From Carallia brachiata (taxonomy: Eukaryota; Streptophyta; Magnoliopsida; Malpighiales; Rhizophoraceae), in the NCBI GenBank assembly GCA_021464245.1, contig JADCRB010000045.1, forward strand, positions 1,078,468 to 1,142,467: a DNA stretch of 64,000 bases, given 5' to 3'. A program made the position numbers and the translations under genes. Of this stretch, positions 37,158 through 50,480 are shown piece after piece. Positions within the stretch are counted from its first letter, which is position 1; the number at the start of each line of letters is the position of its first letter. The notes under the pieces were generated by a model that saw only the letters and a list, made by a program, of their open reading frames with translations, made no database searches and was not told the DNA's origin.

Positions 37158-39512
37158 TAGAATAGTATATGCTAAGCGGATTGTTTCCAAATATTACTAA
37201 CATTCTTGGTGCCATTCTTCTCTGAGTGCGTGTCCTATTACACAGCAGCAGCAGAAGTGCATCTCTTCCGTCTGTGTGCTGCTGGCGTGCCAGAGAAGAC
37301 TGCATACTGAGGGCGCATATTCTTGGAATTGTAATTTATGTGCCCTTCCGGTTCTGATGGAAGCCAATGTTCAAATTTTCCCAAGAAACATATCTTGGGT
37401 TAAGCTCTAATCATTGACGCTCTTCTATGATCGAGGACACTATATGGAGCCAAGTTGGTTTGAGAGTACAACATGCAATTTTATGCTTTTAAAAGGTTCT
37501 GTCTCATTACTTTGGAAGTTATGTGCTTCAGATTTACCATTCCATTCACATTCCATTGCTGATATGTTTCACGTTCCTAAGATGCTTCAAACAATTGCTG
37601 TAACAGCTTTGAGTGATCGGAGATTGCATCAGATAGGAGCAGAGGTTGCCGAGGTTGTTTGTGCCACTATTGCAACTGGCAGAATATGATTATGGGCAAA
37701 TTTCCTGGGTCGGGTGAATACTGGGTCTCAAAACTTGCTGCAAAAATAGAAAAAAGGGGATCACGTCCATCCAAAAATGGTGAGATTCCTGGGGTATGTG
37801 ACCCCTCGACCTCCATTAGCTGTTTAATGTTGTTTCACAGATATGTCTCCAATAAATTTATTCGTGCCTCTGTTCATGGTGTAGGTTTGCAGACACATAT
37901 TGCTTATTGTTGATCTTTGGAATGAAATGGTGCCTCCCGAGAGGAAACATCCTAGCATTAATTACGTTCTGGAAAAAGGTTTTTGGTCCAACTATTTGAT
38001 TCTAGAATTCATCAAGCAAGACAACGATCCCGTACATCGATGAGCTGTGCTATCAGAGGATATCGGGTCTCTTTGGCAAAGAGAATGGATCTAAGCGATT
38101 AAGCATGTTTTGCGGGAAGCGTGTCTTTGTGCAGATATTATGGGAGCCAGATGCCAGAGTTTGAATTCAGAGGTTGTGATTTTGTCTCTGCCTTCATCTA
38201 CCGATCATGTGTGCATTGTTCAGGAGTATGGGTTGTATAATTGTTTTCATATGACCTTACTCAACCTTTGTATGGGCATGCTGTTTCCGGTGATCTTTGA
38301 AGTACTCCCTCTGCCGTGGAATTCTTATTAGGCTATTGGTTTTTTATTTTCTAGTTGCCAACACTGTAAATAATTGAGACATGCCATGGCGAGCCTGTAG
38401 ATTAGATAGATTGGTTCATGTAAAGGCCAAAACATTGGTTGCTATTCTTTCATACGTTTAGACAAAGGAGTAGTAGCAGCCTGAGCGCATCATGGCCGTA
38501 AATTTCTGCCCATGTGGCGCCTGTTTACCTTCTGTAAACTAATAAATATGGTGTTCACAATAAATATGGTGTTCATACAAGTTAGGATCAGTAGAGGTAT
38601 TTGTCAGAAATATGCTTCTTAAGGGTTGGAATGAAATCAATCTGCGAATGAAAAGGAGAGTTATCAGTAAAAATCGGGGAAAAAGAAAACAAGAAGCAAG
38701 GAAATACACGGGAAGGTTTTTTCACCCCACTTAGACGTCTGAATTGGTTCGGGCAATCACATTACTTGTGCCAAAAAAACACAAGCTGGCGAGCTATAAA
38801 ACCAAATAGTTGCATCAGGTGTTAGCCTTAATTCATTGCGAAGCCTTTTCATTCTAGACAAACAAAATTAGTGGAGCCATGTTGAGGACTTCTCTAGTTC
38901 TGGTGGTTCCGATGTTCATTCAGGATCTTTGGGAAGTTGATTGCAAAAAAAAAAAAAAAAATCAAGTGCTTTGCTTTGTAAATGAAAAGCGGGCAGTAGA
39001 TGTCTAAATAGATATGATGCAGGAAACTAAGCCTTAATCTTTCCACAGAACCAATGATCTTCTTCTGCAAGTTGGCCAACAATGAACTTCATCGGCAAAG
39101 TAGCTGTTTTTCTCCACATTATGGTCGAAAGAAAAGGGCATTGTGTACTAAAAAGAAAGGGTCAAGCATGTATCAAAGAATGGTAAAATTAGGTATACCG
39201 TATCTCGAATTTGCTGTATTCGTATTGTCTGATTTTGTAAATGAACCAGAAGTGAAACTCCAACACTCATTGCCTGTTTTTGGCTCTTCGAAGGATGCAC
39301 CTACAATGTCAACTTCATTTCTTTTTTTTTTTTCTTTTGGAAATGTTTATCATCACTCCAATAGCCTTGGTTGCAAAACGTAACACAACAATCCATTTTG
39401 GGCTTGCGAATGCCATAAAGGCAGAAGGCCCTACACTGAAAAGAGATCAACCAATCATCTATCTATCTTCTATTGAGCGAAAATCCCATACCCGCTTTTC
39501 AGAGAATAAAAA
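37158..39512. other. Intergenic region downstream of the DYW PPR gene
   Basis: 37200-38340 is less A/T-rich and has several 60-90 codon open frames without recognised motifs; it may be a long or spliced 3' untranslated region. A poly-A tract occurs at 38945-38960. No gene is supported. Confidence 0.35.
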
Positions 39513-39527
39513 GTTTAAGTTCTATCT

Positions 39528-39855
39528 TTTTTTTTTTTTTTTTTGTTTGAAACCCTAATATTCAGAAGTCCATTAGATTTGACTAATCCAGTTCAAGTTG
39601 GGTGGACCCATTAAAGAGGGCAAAATTCTCTCAAAACTTATTTTCTCCATACACAAGACTTGAACTCGAACCTTATTTAAGGGGAATCAAACTGCTCGCC
39701 ACTTGAACCAATAGACCTAATTCAGTTCGAGCCGAGTGGACCTATTAAAGGGGGCAAAATTCTCCTAGCGTTTATTTTTCCATATACAAGACTCAAATTC
39801 GAAACCTTATTTAAGGGAATCAAATTTCTTATCACTTTAACCAATAGCGTTAATT
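39528..39855 (-). mobile_element. Dimeric tRNA-derived SINE (two tandem units, one pair of target-site duplications)
   Basis: Two direct units of about 135 bases, 39586-39720 and 39720-39855, are clearly homologous (ATTAAAGNGGGCAAAATTCT). On the minus strand each begins TATTGGTT(C/A)AAGTG, A-box-like, and carries a B-box-like motif (GGTTCGAGTTCA at 39661-39672 in one unit). The proximal unit ends in a poly-A tail, read as T at 39528-39544. GTTTAAGTTCTATCT (39513-39527) and GTTTAAGTTTTATCT (39856-39870) flank the pair, a 15-base duplication with one difference. This suggests the dimer inserted as a single unit. Confidence 0.75.
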
Positions 39856-39870
39856 GTTTAAGTTTTATCT

Positions 39871-40455
39871 ATTAGTAGTGTCCTAAGAAAAATAAGTTTT
39901 TAATCTAAAGCAAGAAAGCCCAAATAATTTGTGCCCAAGCTACTGGGCCCAAGAAATGGAACCCAGCAAAATTGAGTTCTCTTAAACCCATTGTCTAGTC
40001 ATTTCAAATGGGGCCTATTCCTACCAGGCCAGCGCTCTAATTGTCCCATTTGATTGCCACACCTGTTTTATTTATGGCCCACAGTCTCACTGAAAAATTC
40101 ATTTTACGGCACATTTCTTTTTTGTTTCATTCATAGGATGTGGTTTCTCACGCAGTAATTACTCAGCCTATAATTTCCCACGAAAAAGGCATGAACAAAA
40201 ACAAAACTTCTGACCCTAAGATTCTTCTTCTTCTTTTTAATTTTATTTTTGGGTTTAAAATCCGGCATTTACTAATTTTAATTTTTTTAAGTAAAATTAG
40301 CTCATTATCTAACTCTACGCAAATATATTTTTTATTTTTTATTTAAATAATTTATTTATTTTGTGATATAATATCATAAATAAATTATATTTACTAAAAA
40401 AAAGTAAATTAAAAATCTTCATTACTAAAACATACATGGATTGGGCCTAAATAAT
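39871..40455. other. Intergenic region
   Basis: A/T-rich towards the right (40210-40430), with no gene or element recognised. Confidence 0.4.
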
Positions 40456-40466
40456 GATATGCTACG

Positions 40467-40651
40467 CTAACCGGGTGGCAGATTACTTGGCTAATTCAGC
40501 GTTTGATCAACTAAAGATTTTACTGTGCTTGCTAGCCCTCGAGTGGGTGGTTTGCATATAGTAATAGAAGACATTTGTGGGTCTTTGTGCCCCGCTTTAT
40601 AGCCGTTTAGGTTGGTTTATTCCTCCATTGGATCAAAAAAAAAAAAAAAAA
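40467..40651 (+). mobile_element. 5'-truncated LINE (non-LTR retrotransposon) 3' end
   Basis: The first codons read ANRVADYLANSAFDQLK, matching the conserved end of the RNase H domain in plant L1-type LINEs. About 130 bases of 3' sequence and a poly-A tail follow. GATATGCTACG flanks the insert at 40456-40466 and 40652-40662. Only the last ~185 bases of the element are present, the usual outcome of incomplete reverse transcription. Confidence 0.85.
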
Positions 40652-41381
40652 GATATGCTACGTATCACAAGATTAAACAATTAAAAAAAAATCTTACCTC
40701 ATTACATTCTTAAATTTATGAATCCAATCCTACCAAACAATGACAATTATTAACTTTAACAGTTACACTTAGTTGATTGTGTACAATTTCAAGCTAGTAT
40801 TACACACCTGCACCAAAAACTAACCTGAGTGACAATTGGACCCCTCTAAAATACAACCACTATAAATAATCCGTGACACTTAGCTCTATGAAAACCATTC
40901 ATTGTACTGATCTAGAGATATTGGCGTCAAAGGAATATCGCAAACCTAGTGACCAGGACTTTCTAAGAAACATTTTAGGACATGCTCATCTAAGTTTGCT
41001 TTTGGAACCAAACAATCATGTACAACTAACCATAATTTCTCTATTAGCATGCAATAGTTTTTCGATATCCATTTACAAGTACTAAAGTTAGAAAGTAGTA
41101 ATTAGATTATCTAAAATTCTGTTTACAAATGCCTACCTCCTACAGAAAGCTTGTTTTTAAGGAATCCTACTTCAACTAGTAATTTGCTTGCTTCTAGGGA
41201 ACCATGAGTATTCGTCTTCTTAATTCCGAGTGCATAACTTCCAACAATTTGCCACCCTACAATAATTTCCCTACGTGCTTGTATTTACAAGGGTGCCTAC
41301 TTTATATTGTTTAGATCATTATTCAACTACTCATAAAAAATAGTGTTAGATCAATCACCATAAACTCTCACATCAACAAGG

Positions 41382-41588
41382 TGGTAAACGTTGATTAAAA
41401 CAGCACATCTTATCTTGTTTTCAAAGAGTGTTTTTGTGGCTTGAACTTATGACATTTATGTCACAATAGTTGGTAAACTCTGATTAAAACAGCACATCTT
41501 ATCTTGTTTTCAAAGAGTGTTTTGCGGCTTGAACTTATGACATTTATGTCACAATAGGTGGTAAACTCTGATTAAAACAGCACATCTT
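41382..41588. repeat. 89-bp tandem repeat, about 2.3 copies
   Basis: Units begin TGGTAAAC at 41382, 41471 and 41559, with near-identical interiors (AACAGCACATCTTATCTTGT). Each unit contains ATGACATTTATGTCA, a near-palindrome. Confidence 0.9.
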
Positions 41589-44500
41589 ACCATTACTCAA
41601 GGCTCACCTTTGTAGTAAACAATTATTACAAAAAACAAATGCTAAATACTTACCTACTACTTCAAGACCAGGTGTTTCCTGTATGTCTGTCCTGACAATT
41701 ATTAAGCTTGGCCTGTGCATGTCTTCACAGCTTCTGTTTGCCTGGATGTATATCCAAAACAGCAACATGAATGCTTCTCTACCATGCATATGTAAACAAT
41801 CCAGATTGCCGAAGAAGAATAATGCTTTAATGCATAAAAATGAGTGGTAAAACAGCTATGATGGTGCATGTAACATTTTGACGTGATAAACAACCATAAA
41901 CATGTGGACAACAAATCGCAACAACGAAAAGAATTAACCTGCAAAACAAGGCTTCAGAATAGTCTGCAATGCCTCCAACTTATATATACATTCCCAGTTC
42001 TCAAGCTATGAAGATTTCTTCCTGCATGATCACGAAACCATATTAATAAATTAGATAACAAGGTGAAAATTCGTCAATTAAGCAAATTTCTCATCAGTAA
42101 AACAGAGTTGGTTAGCCAATTTGGTGTTCTAGTTGCAAAAGTATAAGGACAGCTTTCTGCATACTTGCATCTACTTATCAATGATAGTTGTCAAAGGATA
42201 TCATATTGGACAAGAAAGTTTATCCACTTATGCTTACTATTGCTATGATGACAATAATTTTCAGCTTTTATGCATTTGAGAAATTGTGATCAAACGTTTA
42301 TGTAGGATTCTGAGCTCCTAAGTCAATATAACGGCAGTGACTAGGGCTATGTCACACAATTATTATTATTGAAATCCTAGAGGGGACAGCTGAAAGCTCT
42401 TCCAGGCCAGCTCAAATGGACTAGATTTGATTATGAACATATTCATGACAAACTCAAACTCTAAATAAAAATATCCTGCTTAGTGCTAACCTTCAACTAC
42501 ATGAAACACTCACCAAGGTGATTTGGTACCATTCAGAGCCTTGAGTTCCACCATGATAGAGTCCAGTAGGTTCAACTGTCAAACACTCTTGTCCTTCGAC
42601 CTTCAATGCAAAAGTACAAAAGGTGGTCACAGCTGAAACAACAGAAGAAAACATTGGCATATTAAGGGGTTGATATGAACAAGCTATTGGCTTCAATTTG
42701 TTAAATCCATTGCTTCTCCAAATATCATCAACTTAATTACCTTCTGGTTCTCTTTAGTCTTCAAAATTTAGTAGGTTACTGCACATGGAAGCAGAGTGAT
42801 CAAAATTTAGTCTTCAAAATTTAGTAGTCTTCAATTGTACCTTGTGCTTAATACAACTTACCAGCAGATCCCAATCAGGCAATAAACACACCTCCTTTAA
42901 CTTTCACCAGCTGGCTGCATTCTGCAGATAATGATTTACAGTAAGGTCAAAGCAGTCATAACCACTTAGGCTGGTAAGAAAATCAGTACTAAGCATAACG
43001 TCATTCCTCTATCTACGCAAGGTATGTTCAAATAAATAAAAGAAATAACCAAAACTAAATCCTAAAAATTGAACTTAAAGCAACAACAAAGAGTAAAGGG
43101 ATAGTCTTGCAAAAACTTTCGATTTGGGGATGTTGCGAAGCTAAATTATACAAGAAGGAATATTTTTTGAAGTGAGATTCACAAAAATGAAACCATGTTG
43201 AGGGGAAAAAAAGGGAATCCAACCTGCAAACAAAATCGAAAATTATTAACTTCACATCTTCCCCAATGCCAACTCTTTTCTCACATGCACTGCAAAAAAG
43301 TTCATTTTTATAGTGCAGATCACGTTTGGTACATGGATGAAGGCATATTATCAACATCGCGGAGAGCTGGCATAGCAAAATAAACATTGCATAGGTTAAT
43401 CATGCTTCATGTCTGCACTAAAGACAGCAGTCATAGTTGCACTTTTAGACAACATAATGCAACAATAAAGGGATACCTTTAGAAGTTAGGAGCTGAAACT
43501 CAGCAAAAAAGACAAAATCAAAAAGTAATGACAGAGAGAAGGAAAATATAAAATGTCCCTTGTGCTAATATACTAGGGCAGTGCCCGGCTGTATGAACTG
43601 GAAATCTGCAATAAAAGTAATCCTTGGCAATATGACATCACACAATCATATTTAACATGAGGGATGGTACTAGATATGAAAAAACAAAAGAGCATTGTAG
43701 TTAGTCTTAATCAAATAAAGATGTCAAGAAAGGAGTACTCTAGGGGGCTAGAACAGCACATTAAGGGAAACTAATATATCAATCCCTGGGCAACATAAGA
43801 TATATTTCTCTTGTAGAATCAGCAATGATTTTCTAGACATACTATATATCTGTTGAATCAAAGATCATAATTGAATTTGCAATTCCCTACACTTGAATAT
43901 CAGGAGAAAGATTAGTATCACCCTAATAATACCAGTTTTACTATTACCTACTTTACTTGCTCAGCATTTTGAAACAATACAGTACAAAAGATCTCTACAA
44001 AATGAAACAGAGGTAAATGACTCCAAAATGGCATCTTCACCCAAGATAAACACATATATACAAAGTATGAGAGCACCAAAAAAACATGTGTTTTGGCCAA
44101 AACAAGAGACACACATGAATTTGATGGATCACCTGGATATCAAAAACAGAGTCCCTTTTCAGCCTGTCTTTTTATTTTTTAATTTTAATACCTATGTCCA
44201 TTCTTAATGATTTTTAGGTAGTGCTAAGAGTTTTCTATAAAATTATTCCTTCTTTACCTCCCTTTCTTATGTCTTCTCTTTCTCTAGAAAATTCAATTAC
44301 TTTGTCTTCCTTTTCATTATCCACTCTTTGTACTTCAAGGCCTTACTTCCAGCATTATCAAGTAGTTCTTCTCCAGGGTTGTAGATTTCATAGCAAGAAA
44401 AATAACAAAGTGGTAAAAGATGGTTGCAAAATATGTTTTACTCTGTGCACAACTGCCTTGCAATGAGATTAGATGAAGGTAGATTGACGAAAGAAGCATT

Positions 44501-46629
44501 GAACTTTCCTTGAGGATCAGAAGAAAGTCACGGGCTAAGTGCTAATGGTTCAATACAAGGAAATGTAGAGAGGGAAGCCAACAATTAGAAACAATTAAAC
44601 CACAAGAATAATCCTGTGTTAAAGGGATATTTAACACGACATTATGAAGTACTGATTCCAGATTGTTTAAATGTCACGTGCAATGGTTCAATACCAGCAT
44701 CCACCACAAACCCTACATAGCCTAACTGCCAAACTTTTTAATTAAGAAGAACAATATGGTTTTCAGAAATGTAATCTTCTGTCAGAAGAATTCATGAAGA
44801 CCCAAAACCATAAGCTCTACAGGTACCAAAACCGCAAAACTAAAGTTTATGCCACATCACCAACATTAGCCAGTGAAATGGCATAGTCAGCTCCATTTCT
44901 TAAACATCCAGATTAATTTTCCCAAATTTAAGCTAGAAATTTAATTTTTCAGATGATTATATATGAAGTATTGTCATTTTCCACATTATTAAAACTTTTA
45001 CAGAGTTGATTCACCCCAGCATCCATGTTCAGGTACTTATTGAAGCATCTCAAATTCATTGATTTTAGATGAGCAGAAAATAATGCACCCCTATTAGTTT
45101 ACAAATTTCCAAATAGATTTGAAGCAGATTCTGAACAAGTGCCCCAAAACATGAGTTCTCATGTAGGTCTTAAGTCATTAAATTGTCGCGAAGAAATCAA
45201 CAGTTGACAGCAAGGAGCTTATTTAGAAATAGATGAAAGAAGCCACCTGGATTCGGGGACACAAAAAAAAAAATTCCAGTGTTGTAGCAGCCTGACATGC
45301 AATGGGAGCAGCATCTGCAACTTGTTTAAAGGAGTTAAAGAACATACCTGATGTTTAGAGGAGTTTTGTGACCTCCACGAGTTCAGCAATATTTTTTCAA
45401 ACATAGAAAGCATCCTTTACATCTTAGAATCTGGCAACAGGGAAAATAAAGTACTATTGCAACACCTTAAAATACATAATCTCTTTTACTACCATTGAAC
45501 AGCAGAGAAATCCTGGGCTGCACATCGGAAAGAACAATGTTATCAGTCGGCAATGAGAAATAAGAAGCACACAAGTTACTTGGTTACTCATCTCATTTCA
45601 GTATGCAGAACAACCACAAAAAAAAATAGAAATAAATCATAAAGACAGTTCTATGAATGTGCGTGGAGTCTTACTTGTCCAAACGGCCAAAAAGAGAGGA
45701 AAAGCAGTGCCCAAGTACCAATCTTTACCTAAACGCTACAGCTTTTTCCTCAATCAAAACACCTGTCACATCAAGGAAACAACACTCTGATCCACTTAAG
45801 CCACCAATTATTCTCAATTGAGCTCCAACAAACTATCAGAAATCAATTCACCTCAGAACAAAGAGCATATGTTAACATAAATTGCAGGTGAAAATTTTTA
45901 TACTACATGAATTACAATGCCATAACCTCAAGCGTGGAAAAGTATATCGCTTCTCTTGGCTACCAATTCAAAAGGAAAGAGATGTCCCTATGCAAGTGGA
46001 TCAAAGAACCTACAAAATTTAGCCACACATGATGTATTCAGTTTGAATAAATTAGGTTTTAAGGTGATATCTCACTGGCATGTTTCGCATTTTCTTTCCA
46101 TTAAGGCACCATTTTTTCCCTCAACTGATGACACATGGCAACAATATTATAGAGCAGCTTAAATGACAAAAAGACTGACCAGTAAAAATTTAATGTTGCT
46201 TGGAAACTTATGGCACTTTACTATAGGCAGTGGTGCAAAAGAAAGCATATATAGGTTTCAACCTTTACTGGAGTGCACAATTGTTGGATAACCCTCCACT
46301 GATTAGATCTGCTGGGTACTTTTGAAGGTCCGTCCAACACAGGCTCAGTTTGAAGTCCTGATCAAACACAACAGCCTATAATTCAAAGGAGGAAAACTTG
46401 AAGTTACCCTTAAATCCTAATACTGTGAAAAACAGTAATTAAATCCCATGTCAGTGTACCAAGGGCCTGCTGCAAGAAGCAAAAATTCTAATGGCTCTGG
46501 TTCTATCAAATCCCAGGGTGAAAAAAAACAAAAGAAAAAGTGCTGCTGATGTTAAACATATGTTGCAGGTTGCAGGTCAGTCAAAATTAGAGAAAATAAA
46601 GAGAATAGCAATTTACCTCATTATGGCAG

Positions 46630-48530
46630 AAATAAGCAGCTGAACACAATCAATGAATTGAGATGGAGGTCTTCACTCCATTAAAAAACTGCAATCAAAC
46701 ATAAATACAGACTGTTAAATAACTGGAGTTAAAGAAGGTTGAAGAAAAGGTAGTATTAGTTGTAAAATGCTAATAAGGGGGATATACAGTCATCAGAATA
46801 AAAAAATTTCTTCAGAGCTGCTGAATAGATTAGTTCGAGAGTCTCTTATGATGGCACTCTTGTCAAAAGGCACCCAAGGTAACTAAACATAGCAGATGGA
46901 TAAAGAACTCTCGAAAGAAATGACTTAATTAACCCAGGAATGACTTGATTATCTAATTATTTGTATAAAAGTTAAAGGAAACAGAATGACGTAAAGGACA
47001 TCTCAAGAAAATGAAGAACTATCAAACATTATTAATATAGTTGAAACCAAAATCAAAGGTTCATTCTTGTGTTGAACTAAAGAGTCTGTCCACACTTCAT
47101 CTTGACACCATCTTTACTTTCAAGAAAATACAGATCACAACATCAAAGATTGTTTTGACCCCAAAAGAATCTCCATTTCAGTTCGAAGGACTTAAAGAAA
47201 TCAATAAGAAATATTATTGACTCTCACGAAGCCAGTTTTAGCTTGTCTGATTTAAGGTGAAGAAGAAAAAAGTACAAAGAGAAGGAGTGCAGAAGAATAA
47301 GAGGCCACCCACAGGCTATCAGTACTGATGACCAGTGGGGTTGCAATTAAGAAGCAAGAAAATGGAGCAGACTCAAAGATTATTTAGACGTATGCAAGCA
47401 TAACAAGAAGAGCAAGTTTGGATATTACCTGAAAAGTGACCGCTAACAGGACCGGCTGTTCAAAAAATTGGAAACCCAACCTTGGAATCAACATGATAAC
47501 ACAAACTAAAGCACCATGATAGCATTGATGAATATTCTACTACATTTTCTACAAAAACAGAAAAGAAACTATAGTATATTAGTATATTACCTTAAAGTTA
47601 CCACCAATTAGATAACACTGCTCAAAAATTAGAAACCCAACCTTCAAAACTGCACAAGTTCTTGACCCTGCATTTCTTCCATGGAGTATATCAAACTGAA
47701 TTGGAGCATTTTCCAATTATATAGGTCAGACAACAAAGCAAGCAACATAGATGTAAACAAAAGGTGCAAAGGTAAGTGTGTATACGTGTGGGGGACTAGG
47801 GGGTAGGAACAAACTTCTAAAGACATTACAGTTTTTGGATTGCATAAGCAATCCCTAGGCCAAAACTATTAACAATGAAGTGCTGCACGATGTAAACATT
47901 AAAAAAAATGAGGACTTGAAGACAATCAAACGAATTCAGATGGGGTCATCACTCTACTTCAAAATCTGCAATCAAACATAATGACTTAACATTAGTTGAA
48001 AGAAAGGGTAACATTCGTTGTCAAATGTTTGTTATAAGGAAAGAACAATTGCTGCAATACAATATTTTTCCAGAGCTGAAGAGTAGATCAGTTCAAAAAG
48101 CCTATAGGGCCATAATCAACCCAAGAATGACTGAGTTATTCAATTATACGGACAAAAAAAAAGGAAAAGGAAACAGAACAAAAAGAAAGAATGTCCCGTC
48201 AAAATAAAGAACTTGCAAACAGTAATAAAAAGGTTGAAACCAAAATCAAAGATTTATTCTTTTGTTGCTACTAAAGAGTCTGTCAACACTCCATCTTTAC
48301 TCCAACTTCAGTTTGAAGCAAATAAAGAACTGAACTTTAAAGATTGTTACGACCCAAAAGAACCTTCTTTTCAGTTTGAAGATCTTATAGAACTCAACAG
48401 AAGAATAAGAGGCCACTCAGAATCTATAGAAGTGTTGATCACCAACAGGGTTGGTTGCGATGAAAAAGCGAAGAAAATGGATCAGAATCAATGATTATTA
48501 GCATGTATGGAAGCGTAACCAGTGGGGACT
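46630..48530. repeat. Direct duplication, ~780-bp and ~610-bp copies
   Basis: 46630-47410 and 47925-48530 align in the same order and orientation. Shared landmarks are CTGCAATCAAACATAA (46690, 47970), GTTGAAACCAAAATCAAAG (about 47040, 48234), CTAAAGAGTCTGTC and GAAGAATAAGAGGCCAC (about 47293, 48401). The second copy is shorter. Spacing is about 1.2-1.3 kb. Confidence 0.75.
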
Positions 48531-49131
48531 AAAACCAAAACTAAAGATTCAGACCTGAAGAACCTTTTTCTCGGTGTTTTGTCTTGATTGACATTAATGA
48601 GGAAGAAAATAAGAGAAAAGGAATGAGAAGAGAAGATTAGAACGTGCTTACGATATGTAAATCTTGATGGATGGAAAGATGAATCAGGAAGCCAGACTTC
48701 CTCGGACAAGAAATCTTCTTGCATTAAAGATTTACAATACGTAAATCTTGATGGAACAACAACCAGGTCGATCGCTAGGAGAGGAGAGACTTGGGAGGAT
48801 GGGAAGGCAGCGTGGCCGATGTTTAGGAAGAGGAGGTGTCTTCAAAAGGGAGACACCTTTGACATACAAAAACCGAAAAAAAAGAAAGATCGAAAAAAGA
48901 GAGCATTTTGATATGAGAATTAAAAAAAAGAGAAAAAGGGAACCCTAAAGAGTAAAGAAGCAGGAGCCTCAATCCAATCTCCCCAGGCCCTTTATTTATA
49001 ATTTTTAGGTTTAGTAAGCGACAAGCAAGCCTTACACCGAAAAAAAAAGGAGTAATGTAATTTTAATCCTACTGAACTGGGTATGTTATGGATTATTTAT
49101 GCCATGGCTTTAAATCAAAAATCCAAGTAGT

Positions 49132-49152
49132 AGAAGAAGAAGAAGAAGAAAA
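49132..49152. repeat. (GAA)n microsatellite
   Basis: Six to seven GAA units in an A-rich context. Confidence 0.8.
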
Positions 49153-49428
49153 GTTTAGAAAGAGGCTACAATCTGTGAATGTAAATCGACTTTCTTAGAG
49201 AGGGAATCGTGCTGCCGGACAGGGCTTCGATGGCTACAAAGAAAAAGAAAAGACCCAAAGAAAACATGCAAAAAGAGGAAACATCAACTGCAAAACAGAA
49301 GGAATTGCATGCGAAAATATTATTTTTAGTAACAGAAAATTAGGTAAACAGAGATTACTTAACCATCTTTTCACATTTTTCTGAACAGGCATCTTTCTTG
49401 CTTCTATAATCATCAAACTTTCACCCAC

Positions 49429-49745
49429 ACAACAACAACAACAACAACAAGAGAAAAATTTAAAGCAGGATAAAGATTAGAGGACAAACCATTTTCTTAG
49501 AACCTCAATTACCGCATAATTCTCCAAGACGAACTCGGGCAGATGCCATCAATCAACAACAAATAAAAATCAAAATATTTTTAAAGAACAACGAGAGAAA
49601 GATTCAAAGCAGCTTAAAGATCAAAGGCCAAACCTTTTTTTTTTTTTCTTTTTCTTGGGGCCTCAATCATCCAGAGATCTTTTAAGGAAACCCTACTTCA
49701 CCCACATACTAGCGAGAAGGACTCCACAGATAGCCATCAATCCAA
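49429..49745. repeat. (CAA)n microsatellite followed by a short diverged tandem duplication
   Basis: Seven CAA units at 49429-49450 precede two related segments, about 49450-49560 and 49590-49745. They share GAGAAA(A/G)ATT(T/C)AAAGCAG near the start and GCCATCAATC near the end. On the minus strand these fall in the leader-like part of the locus. Confidence 0.55.
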
Positions 49746-49978
49746 TGTCAACAAAGGCAAAAAAAAAAAAAAAACAGATTGCAAAATATCCTTTGAATGA
49801 AATAACACAACTGATATTGAACCCTAATTCCCAGAAAATTTAAGAAGTAAATAACAAAAAAAATTCCAAAGACTCGAGAAACGCCGTTTTGGAAAGAAGA
49901 AAAGAAAAGAAAAGCCAAAGAAACGAGTAGAGAGAGAAGGAAAGAAGAAGGGAAACAGAAAAAAGAGAGAACTCGTTG

Positions 49979-49995
49979 GATATATATACATATAG
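49979..49995 (-). promoter_or_regulatory. TATA-like box, minus strand
   Basis: The reverse complement reads CCTATATGTATATATATCC and is followed by a C/T-rich leader on the minus strand. Confidence 0.35.
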
Positions 49996-50480
49996 GCAAC
50001 GCTCTCTGTATAATGAACCTGAAAGGATGAATCTCTAGATATCAGCTGTGCAAAAGAAAATTAAAAAAGAACGAACAGAGCAAACAAAGCATACGAGAGA
50101 GGGAGAAGCATTTATACAGAAAGAAGCTAACAGTCGACTTGCCCGTTGCAACTGAAAGAACCAAACATACGCGTTTTTGAAAATGAAATGGGTCGCCTGT
50201 TGGGCTGGACTTCCTTTTATTTCAGGCCCGGACCGGCCCTTTACATCACCAACTTTTGATTTCTTGATCTTGATAATAGAAAGCATACACCGAACTTACC
50301 AAAAAAAAGAAAGCATACACCGACTTTGATTTCTTTTTTTTTTTTTTTCTTGATTTTTGATTTCTTTTTATACGTATGTGTGTTTTTTAAATAATATAAT
50401 ACCCTCAGGCCCAGCTCCCTACCCACCTTTATTGCGTGACAATAACGCTCCAATCAAAAGACTATGGGTTGGGTTTCCTA

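Larger units (their letters stand above)
41600..49975 (-). ncRNA. Possible long minus-strand transcript-like locus, low coding
   Basis: Eight kilobases lack any recognisable protein but differ from ordinary A/T-rich spacer. On the minus strand the right end looks like a gene start: TATA-like sequence near 49985, then a long C/T-rich leader into GGGTTCAATATCAG. Exon-like pieces with splice signals can be found; for example about 42625-42530 reads VEGQECLTVEPTGLYHGGTQ before a GGTGAGTG donor. No long frame connects them. Internal duplications are listed separately. It may be an lncRNA, a decayed gene, or two unrelated stretches; transcript evidence is needed to choose. Strand is inferred mainly from the 5'-like end. 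Confidence 0.3.

Noticed and set aside
37414..38331. Two or three additional small genes after the DYW PPR gene
   Set aside because: The frames are 73-91 codons, have no motifs or splice continuity, and lie where a 3' untranslated region is expected.
41382..41588. CRISPR array
   Set aside because: The units are contiguous 89-bp tandem repeats without unique spacers, in a plant nuclear context.
48213..48494. 93-codon plus-strand protein
   Set aside because: It lies in the duplicated segment, and the homologous region at about 47040-47330 is not open in the same frame, so there is no sign of coding constraint.
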